Shown: one piece after another, positions 24,913 to 34,606 of the stretch
How positions within the stretch are numbered: position 1 is the stretch's first letter
Layout of the letters: the number at the start of each line of letters is the position of its first letter
From: AP-15 sp963846635
GTDB lineage: Bacteria > Pseudomonadota > Alphaproteobacteria > ATCC43930 > CGMCC-115725
Direction of reading: 5' to 3'
NCBI GenBank assembly: GCA_963846635.1
Contig: CAWJXM010000018.1
Coordinates: 40,221 to 104,220, forward strand
DNA length: 64,000 bases
Notes under the pieces: generated by a model
Seen by the model: the letters and a program-made list of their open reading frames with translations, nothing else
Databases searched by the model: none
Told to the model about the DNA's origin: nothing
Made by a program: the position numbers and the translations under genes

Positions 24913-26613
24913 CTATGCTTTCGCTGTTTCTTGGGCTTCGGCTTGGCGGCGGAGGGCGGAGAGGGTGGTGCGGGTGGTGATAATTTCGGGGTCGATAACA
25001 AGTTCGATGAAGTGCGGCACCGTTGTGGGCGGCGGCTTCCTCGAAGGCAGGCGCGAAGTCCTGGGTGCGCTCGACGCGCGCGGCAAACGCGCCATAGGCG
25101 CGGGCGAGGGCGAATAAAATCGAGGATTCTTCAATGCGGTGCCGACAACGCGGCCCGGAAAACGCCGCTCCTGATGCATGCGGATGGTACCGTACATCGC
25201 GTTGTTGAAGACGAGAATGATCGGGCCGACACCCTCGGCGAGCGACGTCGCCAATTCCTGGCCGGTCATCATAAATCCGCCATCGCCGCAAAACCCGACG
25301 ACAAGCCGGTCGGGATGGATGATCTTCGCCGCGACCGCGGCCGGGACACCATAACCCATGGCACCGCTGGTCGGCCCGAGCTGACGCCCGGGACGGCGAT
25401 ATTGCAGAAAGCGGTTGGGCCAGCCGCTGAAATTGCCGGCATCGCTGGTGACGATCGCGTCATCCGGCAGGCGCTGGCGCAGCCAGGTCATGATTGCGCC
25501 GAGATCGAGAGCGCGGTCGCCCGTGGCGGGGGACGGTTGGAGCCCGGCCTCGTACTCGCCGCGCACCGCCGCTCGCCACTCCGCCCAGCGGCGCGCCGGG
25601 ACCGGTTCCAGTGCCGCGGCCGCGGTGGCAAATTCCGGCATTCCCGATTGGATCGCCAAAGTCGGGCGGAAAACCCGGCCCAACTCCTCGGCTGCCGGGT
25701 GAATATGGATCAGCACTTTCCCGGGGTCGGGGATCCCGAGCAGCGAATAGGATTGCGAGGTGATCTCGCCGATCCGCGCGCCCGCTGCGAGCAGCAGGTC
25801 GGCCTCCTTTATGCGCGCCACCAGTGACGGAGCGGCACCGGTGCCGAGATCGCCGACAAAGCACGGCCGACGATTGTCGACGATGTCCTGGCGGCGAAAC
25901 GAGCAGCATACCGGCAGATCGTTCGCCTCGGCGAATTTGGTGATGTCACGGCAGGCGGCATCGCTCCATCCGCCGCCGCCGACCAGCATGATCGGCCGCT
26001 CGGCCGCGGCCAGCAGGCGGCGCATTTCGGCAAGATCGGCGGCCCCGGGATGCGCACGGACCGGGTGATAAGGGCCGGCGATCGGAGCCTCGCGGCGGTC
26101 GCGCAGCATGTCTTCTGGGACTGCGAGCACGACCGGGCCGGGGCGGCCGGAGGTCGCCACCTGAAATGCCTGGTTAACGAGCTCCGGCACGCGTTCGGCG
26201 AGATCGATCTGCGCCACCCATTTCGCGAGCGGCGCGAACATGCGGCGGAAGTCGACTTCTTGAAAGGCTTCGCGGTCGATCTGATGACGCGCGACTTGGC
26301 CCACCAGCACGACCATCGGAGTCAAATCCTGAAACGCGGTATGGATGCCGATCGAAGCGTTGCAGGCACCCGGACCGCGCGTGACGAGTAATACGCCGGG
26401 CTTGCCGCGAAGTTTACCATAGGCCTCGGCCATAAAGGCGGCACCGCCCTCCTGCCGGCAGGTCACGAAATGAATTTCGGGTGCGTCATAAAGGGCATCG
26501 AGGATTTCGAGATAGCTTTCGCCGGCGACCCCAAAGGCCATCTCGACACCATGGGCGCGCAGCGCTGCGACAACGAGTTGTCCGCCGCTGAGAGAGGAAA
26601 GATTGCTTGCCAT
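24913..26613 (-). CDS. Thiamine-diphosphate enzyme (acetolactate-synthase-like), C-terminal segment frameshifted
   Basis: The N-terminal pyrimidine domain (AFGVAGESYLEILDAL, CRQEGGAAFMAEAYGKLRGK), the middle domain and the C-terminal PP domain (VVGFCGDGGFMMTGQELAT, FNNAMYGTIRMHQERRFPG) identify a ThDP enzyme of the acetolactate synthase family. It decarboxylates a 2-oxo acid; the exact substrate is unclear. Between about 25020 and 25125 the frame reads as nonsense (RFYSPSPAPMARLPRASSAP), while another frame gives the expected LARAYGAFAARVERTQDFAPAFEEAAA. The original frame resumes at PHFIELVIDPE. Small indels that cancel out explain this. The ATG at 26613 has a better ribosome site than the one at 26649. 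Confidence 0.78.
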   Translation of the reverse strand: MASNLSSLSGGQLVVAALRAHGVEMAFGVAGESYLEILDALYDAPEIHFVTCRQEGGAAFMAEAYGKLRGKPGVLLVTRGPGACNASIGIHTAFQDLTPMVVLVGQVARHQIDREAFQEVDFRRMFAPLAKWVAQIDLAERVPELVNQAFQVATSGRPGPVVLAVPEDMLRDRREAPIAGPYHPVRAHPGAADLAEMRRLLAAAERPIMLVGGGGWSDAACRDITKFAEANDLPVCCSFRRQDIVDNRRPCFVGDLGTGAAPSLVARIKEADLLLAAGARIGEITSQSYSLLGIPDPGKVLIHIHPAAEELGRVFRPTLAIQSGMPEFATAAAALEPVPARRWAEWRAAVRGEYEAGLQPSPATGDRALDLGAIMTWLRQRLPDDAIVTSDAGNFSGWPNRFLQYRRPGRQLGPTSGAMGYGVPAAVAAKIIHPDRLVVGFCGDGGFMMTGQELATSLAEGVGPIILVFNNAMYGTIRMHQERRFPGRVVGTALKNPRFYSPSPAPMARLPRASSAPRTSRLPSRKPPPTTVPHFIELVIDPEIITTRTTLSALRRQAEAQETAKA

Positions 26614-26826
26614 CGAGCCGACCTTGAGCGCTGAGAATGTCGCCGCCATTTGAGACGATCAGCCGCCCGTACGGAAGAGCTTTGCGGAAATCGGGATGGA
26701 TAACCGGCCTGCCGCTTATAATCGGCTGAATGATGCTTTGGGCCGCTTAGGGGGCCGCGCGGACGAACTGGGGACGCGCGAGCCGGAGATTGATAAGATC
26801 GCAAGAAACGCGATTGAGCAGGGACG

Positions 26827-28200
26827 ATGGACGACCAGCACAGCAACATTTTCGCGCGCGAAGGCCACCCGGGCAACGAAGACGGCCCCCGCCCCGTTGC
26901 GCCAGACCTCGTGACCGAGCCGCATGAGATCGGGAGGCGGCGGTCATGGCTCCGTGTCGCGCTATGGTTGTTGGTGCTGGCCGCGATTGTCGTCGCCGCA
27001 GTGATATATCTGCCGAGGCTTGCGCACCGAGAGAGCCCGGGCCCCGGCGGGCGCGCCACGTCAGGCGGCCCGATCCCGGTCGGTGTTGCGACCGCGCAAA
27101 AAGGCGATATGCCCGTCACGTTGAACGAGCTTGGCACCGTAACGCCGCTCGCCGTCGTCACGGTAAAGACTCAGATCAACGGCTACTTGATGAGCGTCGC
27201 GTTTTCGGAAGGACAACACGTCAAAAAAGGAGATTTCCTCGCTCAGGTCGATCCGCGCCCGTATCAGGTTGCGCTTGAACAAGCCCAGGCGCAGCTCGCC
27301 AAAGACCAGGCGACACTGAACGACGCCGAACTCGACCTGAAGCGCTACAACACTCTCGTCGCGCAAAACTCGATCGCGACCCAGACCCGCGATACACAGG
27401 TCGCGACCGTCGGCCAGGATCGGGCACAGATCATGCTCGATCAGGCTCAGATCAACACGCAAAAACTCAATCTGACTTATGCGCACATCATTTCGCCGGT
27501 TACCGGACGGGTCGGGCTGCGTCAGGTCGATCCCGGCAATTACGTGCAGACGAGCGACCCCAACGGCATTGTCGTGGTCACCCAGCTGCAGCCGATCTCG
27601 GTCATCTTCACTGTTCCCGAAGACAATTTGCCCGAGGTGCTGAAGCAATATCACGCGGGTGCGACAATGCCGGTTACCGCCTTTGATCGGACCGGAACGA
27701 CCCAGCTCGCGGTCGGGAGGCTCGACACGATCGATAACCAGATCGATCCAACAACCGGCACGGTCAAGCTGCGGGCGATTTTCGACAACCCCGATGAAAG
27801 CCTGTTTCCGAACCAGTTCGTCAACGTCAAGCTGTTGGTGAACACATTGCACGATGCCGTGCTGGTGCCGGTCTCGGCGATCCAGCGTGGCGCCCCGGGG
27901 ACTTTTGTTTATCAGGTTAAGCCGAACCACACGGTGGCAGTAGAACCGATCAAGCTCGGCCCGGGGGACGGAACGCATGTCGCCGTCCTCTCCGGGCTGG
28001 AGGCCGGTGCAGAGGTCGTCGACGACGGCGCCGACCGGCTCAAGGACGGCGCGAAAGTGACCATTGCCCCGCCCGCCGGCAAATCGGTCGCCGCCGCAAC
28101 CGGGCCGGGCGCGACAGCGCCCTCCCAGCACAGCGGCGGCTGGGCGCATTCCGGCCAGCACCGGCATAAAGAGGGCGGCGCGCGCCAAACCAGCGAATGA
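26827..28200 (+). CDS. mdtA: RND efflux periplasmic adaptor (MdtA-like)
   Basis: A 457-residue membrane-fusion protein that links inner-membrane RND pumps to the outer-membrane channel. An N-terminal anchor (LRVALWLLVLAAIVVAAVIYL) follows a cytoplasmic stretch of about 40 residues. Then come a lipoyl/barrel-sandwich part (INGYLMSVAFSEGQHVKKGD), the alpha-hairpin (YQVALEQAQAQLAKDQATL), HIISPVTGRVGLRQVDPGNYV and PLTVRAxF-type beta-barrel features. The Gly/Ser/His-rich tail is longer than usual. It is the first gene of a four-gene operon; the next gene starts inside its stop codon (ATGA). Confidence 0.88.
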   Translation: MDDQHSNIFAREGHPGNEDGPRPVAPDLVTEPHEIGRRRSWLRVALWLLVLAAIVVAAVIYLPRLAHRESPGPGGRATSGGPIPVGVATAQKGDMPVTLNELGTVTPLAVVTVKTQINGYLMSVAFSEGQHVKKGDFLAQVDPRPYQVALEQAQAQLAKDQATLNDAELDLKRYNTLVAQNSIATQTRDTQVATVGQDRAQIMLDQAQINTQKLNLTYAHIISPVTGRVGLRQVDPGNYVQTSDPNGIVVVTQLQPISVIFTVPEDNLPEVLKQYHAGATMPVTAFDRTGTTQLAVGRLDTIDNQIDPTTGTVKLRAIFDNPDESLFPNQFVNVKLLVNTLHDAVLVPVSAIQRGAPGTFVYQVKPNHTVAVEPIKLGPGDGTHVAVLSGLEAGAEVVDDGADRLKDGAKVTIAPPAGKSVAAATGPGATAPSQHSGGWAHSGQHRHKEGGARQTSE

Positions 28201-31200
28201 GCCCATCGCGCATCTTCATCCTGCGCCCGGTGGCGACGACGCTGCTGATGGCGGCGATCATGCTGGTCGGGTTGTTCGCCTATCGGTTTCTGCCATTATC
28301 GGCGCTGCCAGAAGTCGATTACCCGACGATCCAAGTGCAGACCTTTTATCCCGGCGCCAGCCCGGATGTGATGACCTCGTCGGTCACGGCACCGCTCGAA
28401 GTGCAGTTCGGGCAGATGCCGGGGCTCAACCAGATGTCGTCGACGAGTTCGGCCGGCGCCTCGGTCATCACGCTGCAGTTCAGCCTCGATTTGAGCCTGG
28501 ACGTCGCCGAACAGGAGGTCCAGGCGGCGATCAACGCAGCCGGCAATCTGCTGCCCTCGGACCTGCCGGCGCCGCCGATTTACGCCAAGGTCAACCCGGC
28601 CGACGCGCCGGTGCTGACCTTGGCGTTGACGTCGAAGACCTTGTCGATGACCAAGGTCGAGGACCTCGCAGACACTCGTCTTGCGCAAAAGATCTCGCAG
28701 CTACCGGGGGTGGGTCTCGTCAGTCTTGCTGGCGGCAATCGGCCGGCGGTGCGGGTTCAGGCCAATAATTTGCAGCTCGCGGCCTACGGTCTCAACATCG
28801 ACGATCTGCGCACCACACTCGGCAACGCCAACGTCAATACCCCGAAGGGCAATTTCGACGGGCCAAGCCGTTCTTACACGATCAACGCCAACGACCAGAT
28901 CCAAAAGGCCGGGGACTACGCCAATCTTGTCGTCGCCTATCGCAACGGCGCGCCGGTCAAATTGTCGGACGTAGCTCAGGCCAAGGAGGCGCCCGAAAAC
29001 ACCAAGCTCGCCGCCTGGGTCAACGCTTCGCCGGCGATCATCGTCAACATTCAGCGCCAGCCTGGCGCCAACGTCATCGCCGTCGTCGACAGCATCAAGA
29101 AACTGTTGCCCGAACTCCAAGCGGCGCTGCCGGCCGGCGTCGATGTTCAGGTCGTGACCGACCGCACGACGACGATCCGCGCCTCGGTTGCCGATGTCGA
29201 GTTTGAACTCGGCCTCGCCGTGGTTCTGGTCGTGATCGTCATCTTCGTATTTTTGCGCAGCCCATCAGCAACCCTGATCCCGAGCCTGTCGGTGCCGCTG
29301 TCATTGGTCGGCACTCTCGCGGTCATGTATCTGGCCGGATTCAGCCTCAATAATCTGTCGTTGATGGCGCTGACGATCGCCACCGGATTTGTGGTCGATG
29401 ACGCGATCGTCATGATCGAGAACATCTCGCGCTATATCGAGGCCGGCGACGCGCCGTTGCAGGCGGCGCTCAAAGGTTCGGCGCAAATCGGCTTTACGAT
29501 CATCTCGCTGACCGTCTCGCTGATCGCGGTGCTGATCCCGCTGTTGTTCATGCCCGATGTCGTCGGCCGGCTGTTCCGTGAGTTCGCGATCACGCTCGCG
29601 GTGACGATTGTGATCTCGGCGGTGGTGGCGCTGACCCTGGTGCCGATGATGTGCGCCAAGATCTTGCGCCATCAGCGGCCGGCAGAGATGTCGCTTTTCG
29701 CGCGCAAGAGCCAGGAATGGTTCGACCGGGTGATTGCCGAATATGGCCGTCTATTGACCTGGGTGCTCGACCATCAGCCGCTGACCCTGCTGGTCGCGGT
29801 CGGCACCCTCGTGCTGACGGTATTTCTATACATCGTCATCCCCAAGGGATTTTTCCCGGTTCAGGATACCGGCCTGATACAGGGGATTTCGGTTGCCTCG
29901 CCCTCGGTATCGTTTGAGGCGATGTCCGACCGCCAGCAGGAGCTCGCCAACGCCATTCTCGACGATCCGGACGTCGCAAGCCTGACCTCGTTTATCGGCG
30001 TCGATGGCACCAATACGACACTGAATAGCGGCCGGCTTCTGATCAATCTCAAACCGCGCGATCAGCGCAGTCTGTCGGCGAGCGAGATTATTCGCCGGCT
30101 GGAAGAGGAAACGGCGCGGGTTCCGGGCATCACCCTTTACATGCAGCCGGTGCAGGATCTGACGATCGACGCCACCGTCAGCCGCTCGCAATACCAGTTC
30201 GTGCTCGAAGACGCCAACGCGGCGGAATTCGCGCAATGGGTGCCAAAGCTGCTGGCGCGTCTCGACCAGATCCCGGAGATCGAGGATGTCGGCAGCACCT
30301 TTTCTGACAACGGCCTGTCGGCCTATGTGAATATCGATCGTGCGACCGCTGCGCGATTTGGCATTACCCCGGCGACGGTCGACAATGCGCTCTACAATTC
30401 ATTCGGACAGCGCATCGTCTCGACGATCTTCACCCAGTCGAACCAGTACCGGGTCATTCTCGAAGCCGACCCGTCGATGCAGCAGTCGCTCGGCTCGTTG
30501 GGTTCGATTTATCTGCCGTCCTCGACCGCGGTGAACGGCCAGGTGCCGCTGTCGGCTATCGCGCAAATCGAGGAGCAGACAGCCCCGCTCGAAGTCCAGC
30601 ATTTGGGACAGTTCCCGGCGACCACCGTGTCGTTCAATCTGGCGCCGGGCGCCTCCTTGGGTGCTGCGGTCAACGCCATCCAGCAAGCCGAAAAAGACAT
30701 CGGCATGCCGATCAGCATGATCACCGTGTTCCAGGGTGCCGCGTTGGCGTTTCAGGCGGCGCTCGGCAACGAGCTGATCCTGATCATCGCCGCCATCATC
30801 ACGATGTACATCGTGTTAGGGGTACTTTACGAAAGCTTTATCCACCCCATCACGATCCTCTCGACCCTGCCTTCGGCCGGGGTCGGTGCGTTACTCGCTC
30901 TGATGATCGATGGCAGTGATCTCAGCGTGATCGCGATCATCGGCATCATTCTGTTGATCGGCATCGTCAAGAAAAACGCGATCATGATGGTCGATTTTGC
31001 CCTCGACGCCGAACGCCACGAGGGCAAATCGCCGCGCGAGGCGATCTACCAGGCGTGCCTGTTGCGCTTCCGGCCGATCCTGATGACGACGATGGCGGCA
31101 TTGTTCGCCGCCTTGCCGTTAATGCTCGGCACTGGCACCGGCTCCGAACTGCGCCACCCGCTGGGTGTCACGATTGTCGGCGGGCTGATCTTTAGCCAGC

Positions 31201-31298
31201 TTTTGACCCTGTTCACGACACCGGTGATCTATCTCGGCTTTGATCGACTCGGCACCGCGCTGCGCCGCAGCCGCGCGCCGGCGGAGAGCGCCGTTTGA
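28197..31298 (+). CDS. mdtB: RND efflux pump subunit (MdtB-like)
   Basis: A 1033-residue proton-driven RND transporter: the first membrane helix (TTLLMAAIMLVGLFAYRFLP), PEVDYPTIQVQTFYPGASPDVM, then the GFVVDDAIVMIENISRY block in TM4 with the paired aspartates of the proton relay. The second half repeats the fold (VLGVLYESFIHPITILSTLPSAG, IVKKNAIMMVDFALDAER). It lies directly behind the adaptor and before a second pump subunit, as in the MdtABC heteromultimer of E. coli. The substrate range is unknown; E. coli MdtABC exports bile salts and novobiocin. Confidence 0.9.
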   Translation: MSPSRIFILRPVATTLLMAAIMLVGLFAYRFLPLSALPEVDYPTIQVQTFYPGASPDVMTSSVTAPLEVQFGQMPGLNQMSSTSSAGASVITLQFSLDLSLDVAEQEVQAAINAAGNLLPSDLPAPPIYAKVNPADAPVLTLALTSKTLSMTKVEDLADTRLAQKISQLPGVGLVSLAGGNRPAVRVQANNLQLAAYGLNIDDLRTTLGNANVNTPKGNFDGPSRSYTINANDQIQKAGDYANLVVAYRNGAPVKLSDVAQAKEAPENTKLAAWVNASPAIIVNIQRQPGANVIAVVDSIKKLLPELQAALPAGVDVQVVTDRTTTIRASVADVEFELGLAVVLVVIVIFVFLRSPSATLIPSLSVPLSLVGTLAVMYLAGFSLNNLSLMALTIATGFVVDDAIVMIENISRYIEAGDAPLQAALKGSAQIGFTIISLTVSLIAVLIPLLFMPDVVGRLFREFAITLAVTIVISAVVALTLVPMMCAKILRHQRPAEMSLFARKSQEWFDRVIAEYGRLLTWVLDHQPLTLLVAVGTLVLTVFLYIVIPKGFFPVQDTGLIQGISVASPSVSFEAMSDRQQELANAILDDPDVASLTSFIGVDGTNTTLNSGRLLINLKPRDQRSLSASEIIRRLEEETARVPGITLYMQPVQDLTIDATVSRSQYQFVLEDANAAEFAQWVPKLLARLDQIPEIEDVGSTFSDNGLSAYVNIDRATAARFGITPATVDNALYNSFGQRIVSTIFTQSNQYRVILEADPSMQQSLGSLGSIYLPSSTAVNGQVPLSAIAQIEEQTAPLEVQHLGQFPATTVSFNLAPGASLGAAVNAIQQAEKDIGMPISMITVFQGAALAFQAALGNELILIIAAIITMYIVLGVLYESFIHPITILSTLPSAGVGALLALMIDGSDLSVIAIIGIILLIGIVKKNAIMMVDFALDAERHEGKSPREAIYQACLLRFRPILMTTMAALFAALPLMLGTGTGSELRHPLGVTIVGGLIFSQLLTLFTTPVIYLGFDRLGTALRRSRAPAESAV

Positions 31299-34200
31299 AC
31301 CCATCGGCAGCCTTTATTCGCCGGCCGGTTGCGACGACCCTGCTGACAATCGGCATGGCGCTGGCCGGCATTTTTGCCTATTTCCAGTTGCCGGTCGCAC
31401 CCCTGCCGCAAGTCGATTTTCCGACAATCGTGGTCAGCGCAACGATGCCGGGCGCCAGCCCCGATACGATGGCGACAACGGTATCGACGCCACTCGAGCG
31501 TCATCTCGGGATTATTGCCGACGTCACTGAAATGACGTCGTCGAGCACGGTCGGCAACAGTCGGATCGTGCTGCAATTCAATCTAAGTCGAAACATCGAC
31601 GGTGCGGCGCGCGATGTCGAGGCAGCGATCAACGCCGCCCGCGCCGACCTTCCGACGAGCCTGCGCCAGAACCCGACCTATCGTAAGGTCAACCCGGCCG
31701 ACGCGCCGATCGCCATTCTGTCGATGACCTCCGATACCTTGACGCGCGGGCAGATCTACGACGCGGCCTCGACGGTCATGCAGCAGGCCTTGTCGCAGAT
31801 CGACGGCATCGGCCAGGTCGCGATCAGCGGCAGTTCGCTGCCGGCGGTACGGGTCGAGCTCAATCCGGCGGCGTTGTTCAAATATGGGATCGGCCTCGAA
31901 GATGTGCGCGCGGCACTTGCTTCGGCCAACGCCCACAGCCCGAAAGGCGCGCTCGAAGACGGCAGCCGCCGCTATCAGATCTATACCAACGACCAGGCCA
32001 ATCACGCGGCCGATTACAAGCCGCTGATCATCGCCTATCGCAACGGCTCCGCAGTGCGTTTGACCGATGTCGGCGAGATCAAGGACTCGGTCGAAAATGT
32101 GCGCAATCAGGGCCTCTCTAACGGCAAGCCCGCCGTATTGGTGATCCTCTACCGGCAGCCCGGCGCCAATATCATCGATACCGTCGATCGCGTGAAGGCG
32201 ATCCTGCCGCAATTGCAGGCCTCGATCCCGCACGCGATCAATGTCGAGCTGACGATGGATCGCACCACCACGATCCGTGCGTCGCTGCACGATGTCGAGC
32301 GCGCGCTTTTGGTCGCGACGGCACTCGTCATCCTTGTCGTCTTCGTATTTTTGCGCAACGGACGAGCGACCTTGATCCCGAGCGTGGCGGTGCCGGTGTC
32401 GCTGATCGGCACCTTTGGTGCGATGTGGCTCCTCGGCTACAGTCTCGACAATCTGTCGCTGATGGCGCTGACGATCTCGACCGGGTTTGTCGTCGACGAC
32501 GCGATCGTCGTTCTCGAAAATATTACGCGCCATATCGAAGCCGGAATGACGCGGATGGAAGCCGCTCTGTTGGGCTCCCGCGAAGTCGGCTTTACCGTCT
32601 TATCGATGAGCTTGTCGCTGATCGCGGTGTTCACACCGATCCTGCTGATGGGCGGGATCGTCGGGCGGCTGTTCCGCGAATTCGCGATGACCTTGTCGGT
32701 CGCGATCCTGATCTCGCTGATCGTGTCGCTGACGACCACGCCGATGATGTGCGCTCACCTGCTCGCAACCGAGCGGAGAACCCGGCACGGACTCGTTTAT
32801 CACGCAGCCGAGCGCGCCTTCGACGCGCTGCTAGGACTTTATGATCGCTCGCTGCGCCGTGCCCTGCGCTGGCCGGCACTCGTCATGCTAAGCCTCGCGG
32901 CGACGATCGTGCTCGGCTTCTATCTGTTCACCATCGTCCCCAAGGGCTTTTTTCCACAGCAGGATACCGGGCGAATGATTGGCGGGATTCAGGCCGATCA
33001 GAGCATCTCGTTTCAGCTGATGGAAAAAAAGCTGGCACAGTTCATCAACATCATTCGGCGGGATCCCGCGGTCGAAAACGTGGTCGGCTTTACCGGCGGC
33101 TTTCAGACCAATGGTGGATTTGTCTTTGTCGTCCTGAAGCCGTTATCGGAACGCAAAGTGTCGGTGATGCAGGTCATCGGCCGGTTGCGTCCGAAATTGA
33201 ACCAGGTCGCCGGAGCGCGGTTGTTTCTGCAGGCGGTGCAAGATGTTTGGGCCGGCGGCAGACAAACCAATGCGCAATACCAATACACGTTGCAGGGCGA
33301 CGATACGCACGAAATCTACAAATGGGCGCCGAAAGTCGAAGCGGCGCTGCAGAAAATCCCGCTCATCACCGAGGTCAATCTCGATCAGCAGCAGAAGGGA
33401 CTGGAGAGCGACCTGATTATCGACCGCAATACGGCGGCACGGCTCGGTCTCAATGTCAGCGAAATCGACAATACGCTCTACGATGCCTTCGGCCAGCGGC
33501 AGGTATCCACAATCTACGCGGCGCAAAACCAGTATCATGTAATTATGGAAGTGGCACCGCAATATTGGCAGAACCCGGAAACATTAAAGGAAATCTATGT
33601 CAGCACCAGCGGCGGCACGGTCAGCGGCACAAAATCGACAAACGCGCTCGCCGGGACGATCAGCGGTCCAGCATCGAAAACAACCGCTACCAGCGCCACC
33701 ACCACTGCCGCCCAGGTCGCCAGCGATACGGCGCGCAATCAGGCGAACAATTCGCTGGCCAATACCGGGCATGCCTCCACTTCCACCGGTGCACCGGTCA
33801 GCACCGCCGCCGAGACGATGGTGCCGCTGTCGACGATCGTGCATTACCAGACGGGGAACACCCCGCTTGCCGTCAATCACCAAGGTCTGTTCGTCGCCGC
33901 GACGATCTCGTTCAATCTGGCACCCGGTGTGTCGCTCGGCCAAGCGCAGCACGCAATCGATCAGACGGTGCGAGGGCTCGACATGCCGGCGACAGTGCAT
34001 GGCAGCTTTCAGGGCACAGCCAAAGTTTTCGAACAATCTTTGGCCAACGAGCCGATCTTGGTCGCTGCGGCATTGCTCGCCGTCTACATCGTGCTGGGCG
34101 TGCTTTACGAGAGCTATGTGCACCCGATCACGATCCTGTCGACCTTACCCTCAGCCGGGGTCGGAGCCATCCTGGCACTGCTCGTGACCGGGACCGAGTT

Positions 34201-34606
34201 CAGCATTATCGCGCTGATCGGCGTGATCCTGCTGATCGGGATCGTCAAAAAGAACGCGATCATGATGATCGACTTTGCGCTCGATGCCGAGCGTAACCAG
34301 GGTCTCAGCTCGCGCGAGGCGATCTATCAGGCCTGCCTCAAACGGTTTCGGCCGATCATGATGACGACAATGGCGGCGATGCTGGGCGCGTTTCCTCTGG
34401 CGATTGGTTTTGGCGAGGGTGCCGAAATCCGCCGGCCGCTCGGTATTTCGATCGTCGGCGGGCTGATGGTCAGTCAAATCCTGACCCTCTACACGACGCC
34501 TGTGATTTATTTGTACCTCGATCGCTTCCGTTTGTGGGGGCAACGCCGCTGGCGCGTCAGTCGCCCGCGCTTTACCGTAAGGCACGTTCCCGAACCCGGA
34601 GAATGA
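31295..34606 (+). CDS. mdtC: RND efflux pump subunit (MdtC-like) with a Ser/Thr/Ala-rich insert
   Basis: An 1103-residue RND pump, partner of the preceding subunit, with FPTIVVSATMPGASPDTMA, GFVVDDAIVVLENITRH and IVKKNAIMMIDFALDAERNQ. It starts with TTG overlapping the previous stop (TTGA). Compared with MdtB it has about 70 extra residues at positions 768-842, an unusual low-complexity run (SGGTVSGTKSTNALAGTISG ... TTATSATTTAAQ ... STGAPVSTAAET) in the second periplasmic porter/docking region. The frame stays open and is conserved on both sides, so it is a true insert and not a shift. Confidence 0.88.
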   Translation: MNPSAAFIRRPVATTLLTIGMALAGIFAYFQLPVAPLPQVDFPTIVVSATMPGASPDTMATTVSTPLERHLGIIADVTEMTSSSTVGNSRIVLQFNLSRNIDGAARDVEAAINAARADLPTSLRQNPTYRKVNPADAPIAILSMTSDTLTRGQIYDAASTVMQQALSQIDGIGQVAISGSSLPAVRVELNPAALFKYGIGLEDVRAALASANAHSPKGALEDGSRRYQIYTNDQANHAADYKPLIIAYRNGSAVRLTDVGEIKDSVENVRNQGLSNGKPAVLVILYRQPGANIIDTVDRVKAILPQLQASIPHAINVELTMDRTTTIRASLHDVERALLVATALVILVVFVFLRNGRATLIPSVAVPVSLIGTFGAMWLLGYSLDNLSLMALTISTGFVVDDAIVVLENITRHIEAGMTRMEAALLGSREVGFTVLSMSLSLIAVFTPILLMGGIVGRLFREFAMTLSVAILISLIVSLTTTPMMCAHLLATERRTRHGLVYHAAERAFDALLGLYDRSLRRALRWPALVMLSLAATIVLGFYLFTIVPKGFFPQQDTGRMIGGIQADQSISFQLMEKKLAQFINIIRRDPAVENVVGFTGGFQTNGGFVFVVLKPLSERKVSVMQVIGRLRPKLNQVAGARLFLQAVQDVWAGGRQTNAQYQYTLQGDDTHEIYKWAPKVEAALQKIPLITEVNLDQQQKGLESDLIIDRNTAARLGLNVSEIDNTLYDAFGQRQVSTIYAAQNQYHVIMEVAPQYWQNPETLKEIYVSTSGGTVSGTKSTNALAGTISGPASKTTATSATTTAAQVASDTARNQANNSLANTGHASTSTGAPVSTAAETMVPLSTIVHYQTGNTPLAVNHQGLFVAATISFNLAPGVSLGQAQHAIDQTVRGLDMPATVHGSFQGTAKVFEQSLANEPILVAAALLAVYIVLGVLYESYVHPITILSTLPSAGVGAILALLVTGTEFSIIALIGVILLIGIVKKNAIMMIDFALDAERNQGLSSREAIYQACLKRFRPIMMTTMAAMLGAFPLAIGFGEGAEIRRPLGISIVGGLMVSQILTLYTTPVIYLYLDRFRLWGQRRWRVSRPRFTVRHVPEPGE

